62,336 bases of DNA from Paraclostridium dentum. Lineage in GTDB: Bacteria; Bacillota; Clostridia; Peptostreptococcales; Peptostreptococcaceae. Of this stretch, positions 1 through 9,295 are shown in pieces; position 1 is the stretch's first letter, and every line of letters starts with the position of its first letter. The notes under the pieces are model-generated. The model was not told the DNA's origin. It saw only the letters and a list, made by a program, of their open reading frames with translations, and ran no database searches. Both the position numbers and the translations under genes were made by a program. The stretch spans positions 1-62,336 of the forward strand of contig NZ_WIPK01000014.1 in the NCBI RefSeq assembly GCF_012922555.1, read 5' to 3'.

Positions 1-140
1 TAATTAACCTACTGTTTAATTTTCAAAGTTCATTTTTTCTTTTGTGTTTCGTCCGTTTCTTAAGGACAAGTAATACTATATCACCTTTATTAAACACCGT
101 CAACACTTTTTATAATTTTTTTTAAATTATTTTGCAATTT
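1..140 (-). promoter_or_regulatory. rRNA-operon-type promoter and 16S leader, reading out of the left edge
   Basis: On the minus strand TTGACG (98-103) and TATAGT (75-80) are separated by exactly 17 bases. A very AT-rich UP-element-like stretch lies upstream (104-140). The transcript from about position 68 runs into GAACTTTGAAAATTAAACAG (about 12-31), a leader sequence I know from clostridial rRNA operons upstream of 16S. The rRNA genes themselves lie beyond position 1, so this call rests on the promoter and leader only. Confidence 0.7.
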
Positions 141-330
141 TTTCTTGGTAATATTCTCTATTTCTTTTAACCCTAGTATTTGCAACCCTCTTACCTTTAG
201 TATTCGCATTAATTTTTTTAGATTTAATACTATTAAAATCTCTTATAATTTCTGAGCTTATATGAATCATAACTTGTACAACCAATCCCATAACAGATAA
301 AAGGCACATCCAATTAATTAAATTTTTCAT
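127..330 (-). CDS. small hypothetical protein with one membrane segment
   Basis: 67 residues: one hydrophobic helix (about residues 7-25) followed by a strongly basic Lys/Arg/Asn-rich tail. A good ribosome binding site (TTAGGGGGAATTGAT before the ATG) supports translation. It ends just upstream of the predicted rRNA promoter and is not part of an obvious operon. I do not recognise a family. A basic cytoplasmic tail on a single helix could bind nucleic acid or membrane, but that is speculation. Confidence 0.5.
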   Translation of the reverse strand: MKNLINWMCLLSVMGLVVQVMIHISSEIIRDFNSIKSKKINANTKGKRVANTRVKRNREYYQEKIAK

Positions 331-508
331 ATCAATTCCCCCTAATTTTTTATTAATACTTACTTCTAAATTTTTATTCCATTTTCCTTTATATACTTTT
401 CATCATTACTTCTCATTTTCTAATATTATCTTTCAGTTTTTTTCAGCATTTAATATTTGTTCTCAAAATTATATATCACTATTAATTTTTTACTGTTGAA
501 TTAAACAT

Positions 509-543
509 AAAAAAACCTTTCTAAAATATTATTTAGAAAGGTT
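509..543 (-). terminator. terminator after lysS
   Basis: A 12-bp stem (514-525 with 532-543) is followed on the minus strand by a T run, giving a classic rho-independent terminator at the end of the dusB-greA-lysS group. Confidence 0.85.
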
Positions 544-555
544 CTAATCTATTAT

Positions 556-2082
556 TTACTCTTCTATTTCATCTGCAGAGTTTTCTTTTATAGGTTTCAT
601 TGTAGGGAATAATATAACATCTCTTATAGACGGAGCATTTGTTAATAACATAATAACTCTATCTATTCCTATTCCTAGACCACCTGTTGGAGGTAGACCT
701 ACTTCTAGTGCATTTACAAAGTCTTCATCCATATCACAAGCTTCATCGTCCCCTAATTCTTTCTTTCTTAATTGATCCATAAATCTTCCTTTTTGATCTA
801 TAGGGTCATTAAGTTCAGAGAAAGCATTTGCTAACTCCCACTTATTAGCGAAAGCTTCAAATCTATCTGTTCTTCTAGGATCCTCTACGTTTCTCTTAGC
901 AAGCGGAGAAACTTCTACTGGATGATGAGTTATAAATGTAGGTTGAACTAACTTATCTTCACCAAACTCTTCAAATAAAGCGTTGATAACTTCTCCTCTT
1001 CTCATACCAGGAGTTATTTCTATACCTTTTTCTTTAGCTACTTCTAATGCTTCTTCATCAGTATCTATAGTAGAGAAGTCTACTCCAGCATACTCTTTTA
1101 CACATTCTTCCATAGTCATTCTTCTCCATGGAGGTGTAAAGTCTATTTCTGTTCCTTGATAATCTATTTTCATGCTTCCAGTTGCAGCTTCAGCCATATG
1201 AGCTATTACATTTTCAGCTATTTCCATCATATCTGTATAATCTGCATATGCTTGGTATAATTCTATAGCAGTATACTCAGGATTATGTTTAATTGACATA
1301 CCTTCATTTCTAAACATTCTTCCCATTTCATACACCTTATCAAATCCACCAACTATAAGTCTCTTTAAGTATAACTCGTTAGCTATTCTTAAATACATTG
1401 GTATATCTAATGTGTTGTGATGAGTTATAAACGGTCTAGCATTCGCTCCACCAGCTATAGTGTTTAATATAGGAGTCTCAACTTCTAAGAATCCTCTTTC
1501 ATCTAAATAAGATCTTAAAGCTTTCATAGCTTTAGTTCTTGTAACGAAAGCATCTTTAACTTCTGGGTTAACAATTAAATCAACATATCTTTGTCTGTAT
1601 CTTAAATCTTGATCTTTTAATCCATGGTATTTTTCTGGAAGAACTTGAAGAGACTTAGTTAATAATTTTACATCATTAGCTTTTATAGATATCTCTTCTT
1701 TCTTAGTTTTAAATACTTCTCCTTCGATACCTATTATGTCACCTATATCATATGTAGAGAACACAGCATATTCTTCTTCACCTATTCTATCTAATCTTAC
1801 ATAACACTGTATTCTTCCTTCTTGATCTTGTATGTCTATAAATCCAGCTTTACCTTGTATTCTCTTACTCATTATACGTCCAGCTAGTTTAACAACCTTA
1901 CCTTCAAAAGCTTCAAAGTCATTCTTTATATCTGTAGAACAGTTAGTTCTATCATATCTACTTATATGGAATGGATTTCTACCCATCTCTTGTAATTTAG
2001 CTAATTTTTCTCTTCTTACTTTAAGTACTTCTGTAAGTTCTTCTTTAGCTTGATCATTAACGTTTTGTTGATCATTATTCAT
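556..2082 (-). CDS. lysS: lysyl-tRNA synthetase, class II
   Basis: Charges tRNA-Lys with lysine using ATP in the cytoplasm. The 508 residues have the normal class II layout: an N-terminal OB-fold anticodon-binding domain (about 60-150), motif 2 with FRNEG followed by HNPEYT (about 257-272), and motif 3 [13 protein letters not shown] (from about 468). The ATG is preceded by GGAGG at good spacing. It follows greA by 15 bases, so the two are probably cotranscribed, and a strong terminator follows it. The greA-lysS order is common in clostridia. Confidence 0.97.
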   Translation of the reverse strand: MNNDQQNVNDQAKEELTEVLKVRREKLAKLQEMGRNPFHISRYDRTNCSTDIKNDFEAFEGKVVKLAGRIMSKRIQGKAGFIDIQDQEGRIQCYVRLDRIGEEEYAVFSTYDIGDIIGIEGEVFKTKKEEISIKANDVKLLTKSLQVLPEKYHGLKDQDLRYRQRYVDLIVNPEVKDAFVTRTKAMKALRSYLDERGFLEVETPILNTIAGGANARPFITHHNTLDIPMYLRIANELYLKRLIVGGFDKVYEMGRMFRNEGMSIKHNPEYTAIELYQAYADYTDMMEIAENVIAHMAEAATGSMKIDYQGTEIDFTPPWRRMTMEECVKEYAGVDFSTIDTDEEALEVAKEKGIEITPGMRRGEVINALFEEFGEDKLVQPTFITHHPVEVSPLAKRNVEDPRRTDRFEAFANKWELANAFSELNDPIDQKGRFMDQLRKKELGDDEACDMDEDFVNALEVGLPPTGGLGIGIDRVIMLLTNAPSIRDVILFPTMKPIKENSADEIEE

Positions 2083-2097
2083 TTGTATACCTCCAGA

Positions 2098-2577
2098 TTA
2101 TCTTCTTATTTCTAATATCTCGAATTTAGCAATACCATCAGGAACTTGAACATCTACAACTTCTCCTTTAGCTCTACCTAAAAGAGCTTTTCCTACAGGT
2201 GATTCGTTAGATATCTTACCTTCATATGGATCAGCTTCTGCAGAACCAACTATTGTGTATTCTACTTCTTCTTCAAACTCCATATCATTAACTTTTACTA
2301 TAGATCCTATAGTAACTATATTTGAATCTATTTTAGATTCATCTATTATAACTGCTTTTCTAAGCATATTTTCAAGCTTCATTATTCTTTCTTCAACTTG
2401 TGCTTGCTCATTTTTAGCTTCATCATACTCAGCATTCTCTGATATATCTCCGAAAGATATAGCTACCTTTATTCTCTCTGCAACTTCTCTTCTTCTTACT
2501 GATTTCAGATGCTCAACCTCATCTTCTAATTTTTGATATCCTTCTTGAGTTAATAATATTTCTTTATTATCTTCCAT
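2098..2577 (-). CDS. greA: transcription elongation factor GreA
   Basis: Rescues backtracked RNA polymerase by stimulating transcript cleavage through the secondary channel. The N-terminal coiled coil carries [16 protein letters not shown], including the acidic tip residues of the Gre family, and an FKBP-like C-terminal domain follows. I start at the internal ATG ([10 protein letters not shown]), which has AAGGAG upstream and gives the usual length of about 159 residues. The longer reading to 2616 has no ribosome binding site. It lies between dusB and lysS. Confidence 0.95.
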   Translation of the reverse strand: MEDNKEILLTQEGYQKLEDEVEHLKSVRRREVAERIKVAISFGDISENAEYDEAKNEQAQVEERIMKLENMLRKAVIIDESKIDSNIVTIGSIVKVNDMEFEEEVEYTIVGSAEADPYEGKISNESPVGKALLGRAKGEVVDVQVPDGIAKFEILEIRR

Positions 2578-2677
2578 AACCCCTACAGCTCCTTCTCTTT
2601 GATTTTTATTTAACATTAAACAAAATTAATTTTATATCGTAACCATTTATGCGCTATATTATAAATTACTATCACCC

Positions 2678-3646
2678 TTATGTCAAGGAGTGCGATAAGT
2701 AGTCACGTAGCTTGTTTACTACTTCTTCATAGCTTTCTATCTTGTTAATTTCATCTCTTAATCTAGCTGAACCTCTAAGCCCTTTTAAGTACCATGCAAT
2801 ATGCTTTCTCATTTCTCTTACCGCTACATATTCTCCGTGTTCATCTATTGCCAATTTAAGATGTTTTAAAGCTGTATTTATTTTTTCTTCACCTGTAGGC
2901 TCCGGTAAAATTTCTCCTGTTTTCATATAATGGTTTATTCTTTTGAATATCCATGGGTTACCTTGAGCTCCTCTACCTATCATTATAGCATCACAATTGG
3001 TCTTATTTATCATATTTATAGCATCTTCAACTTCAAAAACGTCTCCATTACCTATTACAGGTATGTTTATACTTTCTTTTATTTTAGCTATTATATCCCA
3101 GTCTGCTTTTCCTGAGTAATACTGTTCTCTAGTTCTTCCATGTATAGCTAACGCACTTATCCCAGAAGCTTCTGCGATTTTAGCTATTTCAACTGCATTT
3201 ATATTATTGTCATCCCAGCCTTTTCTAATCTTTAAAGTAACAGGTTTTTTAGAGTTCTTTACAACAGACTTTAAAACTTCTTCAGCTAACTTAGGATTTT
3301 TCATAAGAGCTGATCCATCTCCATTTTTTATAACCTTAGGAGCTGGACATCCCATATTTATATCTAGTATTTCATTAGGGTATTCATTTAATATTTCTGC
3401 TGCTCCTCCCATAAAAGCTGGATCAGAACCAAAAATTTGCACTGCTACCGGATGTTCTTCCTCTTCTATCTTAAGCATTTTTTTCGTGTTTTGATCATCA
3501 TAACAAAGCGCTTTTGCATTTATCATCTCTGTGTATAACATTCCACAGTCTTGCTCTTTACATATAAGTCTAAAAGGTAAATCTGTTACTCCTGCCATCG
3601 GAGATAAAAATACTTTATTGTCTAACGTAACATTTCCTATTTTCAT
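2678..3646 (-). CDS. dusB: tRNA-dihydrouridine synthase (DusB type)
   Basis: FMN-dependent reduction of uridine to dihydrouridine in the tRNA D-loop. The 322-residue TIM-barrel protein shows LSPMAGVTDLPFR near the N terminus, the catalytic-cysteine segment NMGCPAPKV, RKGWDD, and HGRTREQYYSGKADWD. These match the Dus family, with the clostridial DusB subgroup as the best fit. It is upstream of greA-lysS in the same direction. A terminator separates it from coaX further upstream, so it probably has its own promoter. Confidence 0.93.
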   Translation of the reverse strand: MKIGNVTLDNKVFLSPMAGVTDLPFRLICKEQDCGMLYTEMINAKALCYDDQNTKKMLKIEEEEHPVAVQIFGSDPAFMGGAAEILNEYPNEILDINMGCPAPKVIKNGDGSALMKNPKLAEEVLKSVVKNSKKPVTLKIRKGWDDNNINAVEIAKIAEASGISALAIHGRTREQYYSGKADWDIIAKIKESINIPVIGNGDVFEVEDAINMINKTNCDAIMIGRGAQGNPWIFKRINHYMKTGEILPEPTGEEKINTALKHLKLAIDEHGEYVAVREMRKHIAWYLKGLRGSARLRDEINKIESYEEVVNKLRDYLSHSLT

Positions 3647-3711
3647 ATACGGTCTCCTTTATTAATATATTTTATTATAAATATACCCAATTTATTTAAT
3701 AATCTTATCAT

Positions 3712-3742
3712 AAAAAAGGAACTGGATGTAAAATCCAATTCC
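3712..3742 (-). terminator. terminator after coaX
   Basis: A ten-pair stem (3718-3727 with 3733-3742, one G-U pair) is followed on the minus strand by six Ts. It closes the panT-coaX transcript. Confidence 0.85.
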
Positions 3743-3748
3743 CTGTTA

Positions 3749-4519
3749 CTATTCTTTATTTTTATTGTAAATAATTTTTAATCCCTCTAGGGTTAAATTT
3801 TTATCTACACAATCTATACTATCAGTTTCTGATGCTATCAATGATGAAAGTCCTCCAGTAGCTATTACTTTTATATGGTCATGTCCTAATTCCTTTTTCA
3901 TCATAGCTATAATCTTGTCTACCAATCCTACATATCCATATATTATCCCCGATTGCATAGCCGAAACTGTATTTTTACAAATTGTCATTCCAGGTTTTAA
4001 CAGTTCAACTCTAGGAAGTTTTGATGCTCTTTGGAATAAAGCTTCACTTGATATCTTTATACCCGGCGCTATAGTTCCACCTAAGTATTCTCCCTTTTCT
4101 GATATTGCACAAAATGTTGTAGCTGTTCCAAAATCTATTATTATCATCGGTGATTTATATTTTTCTATAGCAGCTACAGCATTTACTATCCTATCCGCTC
4201 CTACTTGTTTAGGGTTATCATATTTAATATTTAATCCTGTTTTTATACCAGGTCCAACTATTAAAGGTTGTTTATTGAAATATTTCACACAGAAATTTTC
4301 AAGTGAATGCATAACATTAGGTACAACTGATGATATTATTATATCTTTTATTGAATTTTTGTCTACATTATCATATTGAAATAAATTATTTATTAACATC
4401 CCATATTCATCAGATGTTTTTGCTTTATCCGTACTAATTCTCCAATAATTTTTTAACTCTGTTCCCTCATATATACCTAAGACCATGTTTGTATTACCAA
4501 CGTCAAATACTAAAAGCAT
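3749..4519 (-). CDS. coaX: type III pantothenate kinase
   Basis: Phosphorylates pantothenate in the first step of coenzyme A synthesis. This ASKHA-fold enzyme shows [14 protein letters not shown] at the N terminus (phosphate 1 loop), [23 protein letters not shown] (phosphate 2) and GGTIAPG. The 256-residue length is normal for CoaX. It lies 17 bases downstream of the pantothenate-type ECF transporter subunit gene, so vitamin uptake and first-step activation appear to be co-expressed. The shared leader carries a pan-like RNA element. Confidence 0.96.
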   Translation of the reverse strand: MLLVFDVGNTNMVLGIYEGTELKNYWRISTDKAKTSDEYGMLINNLFQYDNVDKNSIKDIIISSVVPNVMHSLENFCVKYFNKQPLIVGPGIKTGLNIKYDNPKQVGADRIVNAVAAIEKYKSPMIIIDFGTATTFCAISEKGEYLGGTIAPGIKISSEALFQRASKLPRVELLKPGMTICKNTVSAMQSGIIYGYVGLVDKIIAMMKKELGHDHIKVIATGGLSSLIASETDSIDCVDKNLTLEGLKIIYNKNKE

Positions 4520-4536
4520 CTACTCTAACCTTCTTT

Positions 4537-5133
4537 CTATTTTTTGCTTTTCTTTAGTATAGCTACAACTCCTGATACTACTAAAGCTCCAATTATAGCT
4601 TCGGGGATTCCATTAGTAGTAGCAATACCTAATATTACAGCTCCAGCCGTGGATGTGTCTCCTCCTATAGCTTCTACGTATCTTTGTGCATATAAGAAAT
4701 ATACCATTCCTAAAACACCAAATGTATTTATAAGAGAACCTATCAGTCCTGAAAAAGCACCTGCAACTGATGTTTTTTTCATTATTTTAAACACACCTTT
4801 GTATACATAGAATGACACAATTCCCATTATAACTCTAGGTAGTATAGATATAAAAGGATTCATAAATACAAACGAAGTTGGTTTTGGCATTGTGATAGCT
4901 CTTATAAAGCTTGTAAATCCAAAAATAAATCCTATTATTCCACCTACCACAGGCCCTTCTATTATAGAACCTATTATTACAGGTATATGCATTATAGTTG
5001 CATCAATGGGTCCAATTGGTATAAATCCTAAAGGTGTCATTGATAGCATTATCGATATGGCAGATAACATACCTATTATCGCCATTTGTCTAACATTTAT
5101 TTTCTTTCTTGTTTGAACCTGTGTTTTCATCAT
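4537..5133 (-). CDS. panT: ECF transporter S component, probably for pantothenate
   Basis: A 198-residue membrane protein with about six hydrophobic segments and the S-component pattern: a charged N terminus with several Lys, then RQMAIIGMLSAISIML. It should capture a vitamin and work with a shared ECF module (EcfA/A'/T) encoded elsewhere. Substrate assignment is inferred from the adjacent downstream coaX and from the pan-like tandem hairpins in the leader. Other vitamin S components share the fold. GGAGGT precedes ATGATG, so either ATG could be the start. Confidence 0.8.
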   Translation of the reverse strand: MMKTQVQTRKKINVRQMAIIGMLSAISIMLSMTPLGFIPIGPIDATIMHIPVIIGSIIEGPVVGGIIGFIFGFTSFIRAITMPKPTSFVFMNPFISILPRVIMGIVSFYVYKGVFKIMKKTSVAGAFSGLIGSLINTFGVLGMVYFLYAQRYVEAIGGDTSTAGAVILGIATTNGIPEAIIGALVVSGVVAILKKSKK

Positions 5134-5146
5134 AAAATATACCTCC

Positions 5147-5244
5147 GTTCCAGCTCTTATAGATGCCGGACTTTTTGTTTTTAACTAATCAATTATCTAT
5201 ACAATAAATCAGTCAGGCTCCTATTTTTTTATGGATGCCAGCTG
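5147..5244 (-). promoter_or_regulatory. tandem hairpin leader resembling the pan RNA motif
   Basis: Two consecutive hairpins on the minus strand: hairpin 1 at 5210-5244 and hairpin 2 at 5147-5171. Each has one unpaired A on each side of the stem, separated by five pairs. In hairpin 2 the pairs CCGGC/GCUGG are flanked by a bulged A after CCGGC and a bulged A after GCUGG. Hairpin 1 repeats the plan with GGC-A-UCC opposite GGA-GCC. Two bulged As in tandem stems is the published description of the pan motif upstream of pantothenate synthesis genes. Here it precedes panT-coaX, and hairpin 2 ends next to the GGAGG ribosome binding site. Confidence 0.65.
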
Positions 5245-5254
5245 CAACAAAACA

Positions 5255-5283
5255 ATTTTATCAATATGAAATAACATTGTCAA
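5255..5283 (-). promoter_or_regulatory. promoter of panT-coaX
   Basis: Minus-strand TTGACA (5278-5283), a 17-base spacer and TAAAAT (5255-5260). Transcription would begin just before the first leader hairpin. Confidence 0.8.
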
Positions 5284-5289
5284 TAATTC

Positions 5290-6249
5290 TTATTTCAAAT
5301 TAATTTCATTATACGATAGTATGTCATTAGTTTTTGAGGCATTTTTTATTGCGCTTATTACACTTTTTTCCACTACTTCACTTGCAATCGAACCTAATAA
5401 TGTTATATCTGTTTCAACTTCTCCCGTTGCTAATGTAAATATCGTATCTCCATCATGAGGGGTATGTATAGGAAATATAGATTTAGCAAATCCATTATGA
5501 GCCATTTGTGATATTTTTTTACATCCAGCTTTTGATAATTTAGCATTTGTTACAACCGCACCTATAGTAGTATTATCTATATTAAAACCACCCTTATTAA
5601 CACCTTTTTTCATTAAATCATACGTATTTAAAAAATCATTTTTATCATCATTTAAAACACCAGCTATAACTTGTCCATTTTCATATACATCACCAAATGC
5701 ATTCACAGCTATAATCGCAGAAACAACCAATCCATTGTCTAATTTAATTGAATAACTCCCTATACCTCCCTTTGTACAAAACTCACTTCCTCTTATCTTT
5801 CCAACTGTAGCTCCACATCCAGCACCATAATTTCCTTGCTTAAGTTCAATGTTATTAGCTATTTGGCAAGCTTTATACCCCATTTCTATATTTGGTCTAC
5901 ATTTAGGATCTCCTACTCCTAAATCAAATAAAACAGCACCAGTAACTATAGGAACTTTCGCTACTCCAACATCAAACCCTATTCCTTTTTCCTCTAGATA
6001 TCTACTAACCCCACATGTAGATTCCAGTCCAAATGCAGAACCTCCTGATAACACAATAGCATGAACTTTCTGAACCATATTTATAGGGTCTAATAAATCA
6101 GTTTCTCTAGTTCCTGGAGCTGAACCTCTAACATCAACTCCACAAACCCCTCCATCTTCACATATAATAACGGTACACCCTGTTAATCCTTCTTTATCCT
6201 CTACCTGTCCAACTTTTATACCTTTTACGTCTAAAATATTATTAAACAT
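5290..6249 (-). CDS. P1 family (DmpA-like) peptidase
   Basis: A self-processing N-terminal-nucleophile hydrolase of the DmpA/P1 aminopeptidase family. The Gly-rich core includes GSAPGTRETD, VLSGGSAFGLES, GAGCGATVGK and the candidate autocleavage site NTTIGAVVTNA (nucleophile Thr). Length is normal at about 319 residues. Two ATGs lie close together. The second (6249) is seven bases from GGAGAG while the first is one base away, so I prefer the second. The gene overlaps the 3' end of birA and is probably cotranscribed with it. Substrate is unknown. Confidence 0.88.
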   Translation of the reverse strand: MFNNILDVKGIKVGQVEDKEGLTGCTVIICEDGGVCGVDVRGSAPGTRETDLLDPINMVQKVHAIVLSGGSAFGLESTCGVSRYLEEKGIGFDVGVAKVPIVTGAVLFDLGVGDPKCRPNIEMGYKACQIANNIELKQGNYGAGCGATVGKIRGSEFCTKGGIGSYSIKLDNGLVVSAIIAVNAFGDVYENGQVIAGVLNDDKNDFLNTYDLMKKGVNKGGFNIDNTTIGAVVTNAKLSKAGCKKISQMAHNGFAKSIFPIHTPHDGDTIFTLATGEVETDITLLGSIASEVVEKSVISAIKNASKTNDILSYNEINLK

Positions 6250-7219
6250 ATCCATGCTCTCCTCTTATAGAAACTTCTCCAGATATAATTTCTTTTAATT
6301 TTCCATTTTTATCTTTAACTACTAAATCTCCACTTTCATTTATATCTATGCAAATAACTTGTTCTTTAACATTATTTTTTATGGTATATATTTCTTTATC
6401 TATAATCGCAGAATAATTTTTACACACATCTAGAGTAGAACTTTTATCATTTTCATTTATATACGAATTATACTTTAATTCAAATTCACTAAGTATATTT
6501 CTAACAATATCAACTCTTGATATTTCATATCCTTCTCTTACTATTGATGTTGCGATATTTCCTATCTCTTCAGGAAAATTAATAGTTTTTACATTTATTC
6601 CAATACCTACCACAATATAATTAACTCTCTCTATCTCCGCTGAAAGCTCTGTTAGTATCCCACAAGTTTTCTTTCCATTTAATATAATATCATTAGGCCA
6701 TTTTATAGTAGCTTCTACCCCTAAGTTTCTTAATACTTTAACTATACTCGCTCCAGCAACTAAAGTTATAAAAGGAGCATCCATAGGAAGTATATTTGGC
6801 TTTAGAATTATACTCATCCATATTCCTTCATGCTTTTCAGAGTGCCAGCACTTTCCTAATCTACCTCTTCCACTCACTTGTTCTTCACTTAAAATCACAG
6901 TTCCATCTGTAGCTTCGTTAGCTATTGACTTAGCATAATTATTTGTAGAATCTATAGAATCAAAATGTATTATTTCTTTTCCTATAAACTTAGTTTTAAG
7001 ATTATGTAGTATATTTTCTTTACTTAAAATATCATTTGGTGATTCTTTTAATCTGTATCCTTTTTTATTAACTGACTCTATTTCATATCCTTGTTCTTTT
7101 AAAACATTAATATGCTTCCATACAGCTGTTCTAGAAATTCCCAATTGCTTTGAAATTTCTTCTCCTGATATAAATTCTAAATCACTATTTAATAATAAAT
7201 TAACAATTTTCTCTCTCAA
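6242..7219 (-). CDS. birA: bifunctional biotin-protein ligase / biotin operon repressor
   Basis: An N-terminal winged helix (about 1-60, with ISKQLGISRTAVWKHINVL) precedes the ligase domain. The ligase has SGRGRLGKCWHSEKHEGIWMS (ATP/biotin loop, about 116-136), the lysine-containing IKWPNDI and a C-terminal SH3-like domain. It attaches biotin to carboxyltransferase subunits, and the HTH suggests it also represses biotin genes. No biotin genes are in this window. Its stop overlaps the start of the P1 peptidase gene. Confidence 0.95.
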   Translation of the reverse strand: MREKIVNLLLNSDLEFISGEEISKQLGISRTAVWKHINVLKEQGYEIESVNKKGYRLKESPNDILSKENILHNLKTKFIGKEIIHFDSIDSTNNYAKSIANEATDGTVILSEEQVSGRGRLGKCWHSEKHEGIWMSIILKPNILPMDAPFITLVAGASIVKVLRNLGVEATIKWPNDIILNGKKTCGILTELSAEIERVNYIVVGIGINVKTINFPEEIGNIATSIVREGYEISRVDIVRNILSEFELKYNSYINENDKSSTLDVCKNYSAIIDKEIYTIKNNVKEQVICIDINESGDLVVKDKNGKLKEIISGEVSIRGEHGYV

Positions 7220-7253
7220 AATAACACCTCTATCTAATTAATAATTAAAGTAA

Positions 7254-7275
7254 AGGCTAGGGAAAACCCTAGCCT
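7254..7275 (-). terminator. hairpin terminator after ftsH
   Basis: A perfect nine-pair stem AGGCTAGGG/CCCTAGCCT with a four-base loop sits 10 bases after the ftsH stop. The minus-strand tail is only moderately T-rich. A better T run lies on the plus side. Confidence 0.65.
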
Positions 7276-7284
7276 CATTTTTTA

Positions 7285-9264
7285 TTACTCATCTATTTGA
7301 TCTTTGTCATTATCTACATTATTGTTATTGTTAACATCTACATCCTGAATTTCATCTTTCTTCGCCTCTTTAAAATCAACTTCAATAGCATCTTCTTTAT
7401 TGATAGTTTCTTCTGTTGCAGCATTTTCTAATTTAGGATCTAATGATAACTCTTTATTAAATGCTTTTATAAACTGATCTGCATCTAATGTTTCGTATAT
7501 TAACAATGCTTGAGCTACATATTCTAATCTATCCATATTATCAGTTAATAATTGTTTAGTGTTTTTATAAGCCACATTAACGATGTCTTTTATTTCTTTA
7601 TCTATTTCAAATGCAACTTCTTCAGAATAGTTTCTCTTGCTACCTATACTATTTCCTAAGAATACTTCTTCTTCTCCATCTCCAAATGTCATAGGTCCTA
7701 GTTTAGAACTCATTCCATATTTTGTAACCATTTGTCTAGCAGTTGCTGAAACTCTTTCTAAATCGTTTGAAGCTCCTGTAGATATATCATCTAAAGTTAA
7801 CTCTTCTGCAACTCTACCACCAAGTAAAACAATTATGTTTTCTTTCATTTCATTCTTAGTAGCATAGAATTTATCTTCAACTGGAAGTTGCATTGTAAAT
7901 CCACCAGCTCTTCCTCTAGGAACAATTGTCACTTGATGGACAGGACTTACATGTTTAAGAACGTGTGCACATACAGCATGACCTGCTTCATGATACGCTG
8001 TTAACTTTCTTTCTGGTTCACTTATAACTCTAGATTTTTTAGCAACACCTGCTATTACCTTAGTTATAGCTTCCTCTATAGTTTCCATATGGATTTTCTT
8101 TTCTCTTTTTCTAGCTGTAAGTATAGCAGCCTCATTCATTAAGTTTTCTATATCCGCAGGTGTGAATCCTGGAGTTCTTCTTGCAAGAACTTCAATCTTA
8201 ACATCCTCAGCTAAAGGTTTGTTCTTAGAATGAACCTTAAATATAGCTTCTCTACCTTTTACATCCGGTGCTCCTACAACCACTTGTCTATCAAATCTAC
8301 CAGGTCTTAAAAGTGCTGGGTCTAATATATCAGGTCTATTTGTTGCAGCCATTATTATTATACCTTGGTTAACACCAAATCCATCCATTTCAACTAGTAA
8401 TTGGTTAAGAGTTTGCTCTCTTTCATCATGGCCTCCACCAAGACCTGCACCTCTTTTTCTACCAACCGCATCAATCTCATCTATAAATATTATAGCTGGA
8501 GCATTTTTCTTTGCGTCTTCAAATAAAGATCTAACCCTTGAAGCTCCTACCCCAACAAACATTTCAACGAAATCTGATCCACTTATACTAAAGAATGGAA
8601 CTCCCGCTTCTCCTGCAACTGCTCTTGATAAATATGTTTTACCAGTCCCTGGAGGTCCAACCATTAATATACCTTTAGGTATTCTAGCTCCTAAATCAAT
8701 ATATTTTTTAGGGTTTTTCAAGAAATCAACAACTTCTTGTAAGTCTTCTTTTTCTTCATTAAGTCCTGCTACGTCTTTAAATGTAACTCTTGTTTTATCA
8801 TCATCCTTATGAACTTTCGCTTTTGATTTTCCAAAGTTCATAACTTTTCCGCCTCCACCTTGAGACTGATTCATAAATACAAACCATAGTATTAATACAA
8901 AGAAAAGCATAAGTAGCGATGGTATTATATCAAAGAACCAAGGAGTTGTTGGTTTTGGTGCCCCAATTAATTGTAATTTACCTTCGTTAGCCTGTTTTAA
9001 TAATTGATCTGCAAGCTTTTCTGATTGAATCTCTTGTGGTATGTATGTTTTAAACTTTTTATTCGTACTCTTTATAGTTCCCTCTATAACCGTGTCTTCT
9101 ACAATCTTTATACTAGATATGTTTTCTTTCATAAGTTCTCTGTAGACACTTGAAAACTTCATTTCTTCTACTTTCTCTGTTGGACTACCTGAGAACTGTA
9201 CTATCCCCACGATAATTATAAATATAAGTAGATAGAAACCTGCTCCCTTTAAAATCTTATTCAA
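7285..9264 (-). CDS. ftsH: ATP-dependent zinc metalloprotease FtsH
   Basis: Membrane-anchored AAA+ protease for quality control of membrane and regulatory proteins. Two transmembrane helices (about 8-26 and 112-131) flank the extracytoplasmic domain. The AAA module has Walker A GPPGTGKT (203-210), Walker B IIFIDEID and the arginine-finger region. The zinc site is HEAGH (425-429). The acidic, Asn-rich C-terminal tail is typically variable. Translation appears to start at TTG, eight bases after GGAGG. It follows tilS by 31 bases, the usual tilS-ftsH neighbourhood in Firmicutes. Confidence 0.97.
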   Translation of the reverse strand: MNKILKGAGFYLLIFIIIVGIVQFSGSPTEKVEEMKFSSVYRELMKENISSIKIVEDTVIEGTIKSTNKKFKTYIPQEIQSEKLADQLLKQANEGKLQLIGAPKPTTPWFFDIIPSLLMLFFVLILWFVFMNQSQGGGGKVMNFGKSKAKVHKDDDKTRVTFKDVAGLNEEKEDLQEVVDFLKNPKKYIDLGARIPKGILMVGPPGTGKTYLSRAVAGEAGVPFFSISGSDFVEMFVGVGASRVRSLFEDAKKNAPAIIFIDEIDAVGRKRGAGLGGGHDEREQTLNQLLVEMDGFGVNQGIIIMAATNRPDILDPALLRPGRFDRQVVVGAPDVKGREAIFKVHSKNKPLAEDVKIEVLARRTPGFTPADIENLMNEAAILTARKREKKIHMETIEEAITKVIAGVAKKSRVISEPERKLTAYHEAGHAVCAHVLKHVSPVHQVTIVPRGRAGGFTMQLPVEDKFYATKNEMKENIIVLLGGRVAEELTLDDISTGASNDLERVSATARQMVTKYGMSSKLGPMTFGDGEEEVFLGNSIGSKRNYSEEVAFEIDKEIKDIVNVAYKNTKQLLTDNMDRLEYVAQALLIYETLDADQFIKAFNKELSLDPKLENAATEETINKEDAIEVDFKEAKKDEIQDVDVNNNNNVDNDKDQIDE

Positions 9265-9295
9265 AAGAAGCCCTCCTTTCGTAAGTTGTTTTAAT

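Noticed and set aside
5147-5244. Folate (THF), TPP or preQ1 riboswitch upstream of panT
   Set aside because: None of the conserved cores of those classes is present. The twin hairpins with bulged As fit the pan motif better.
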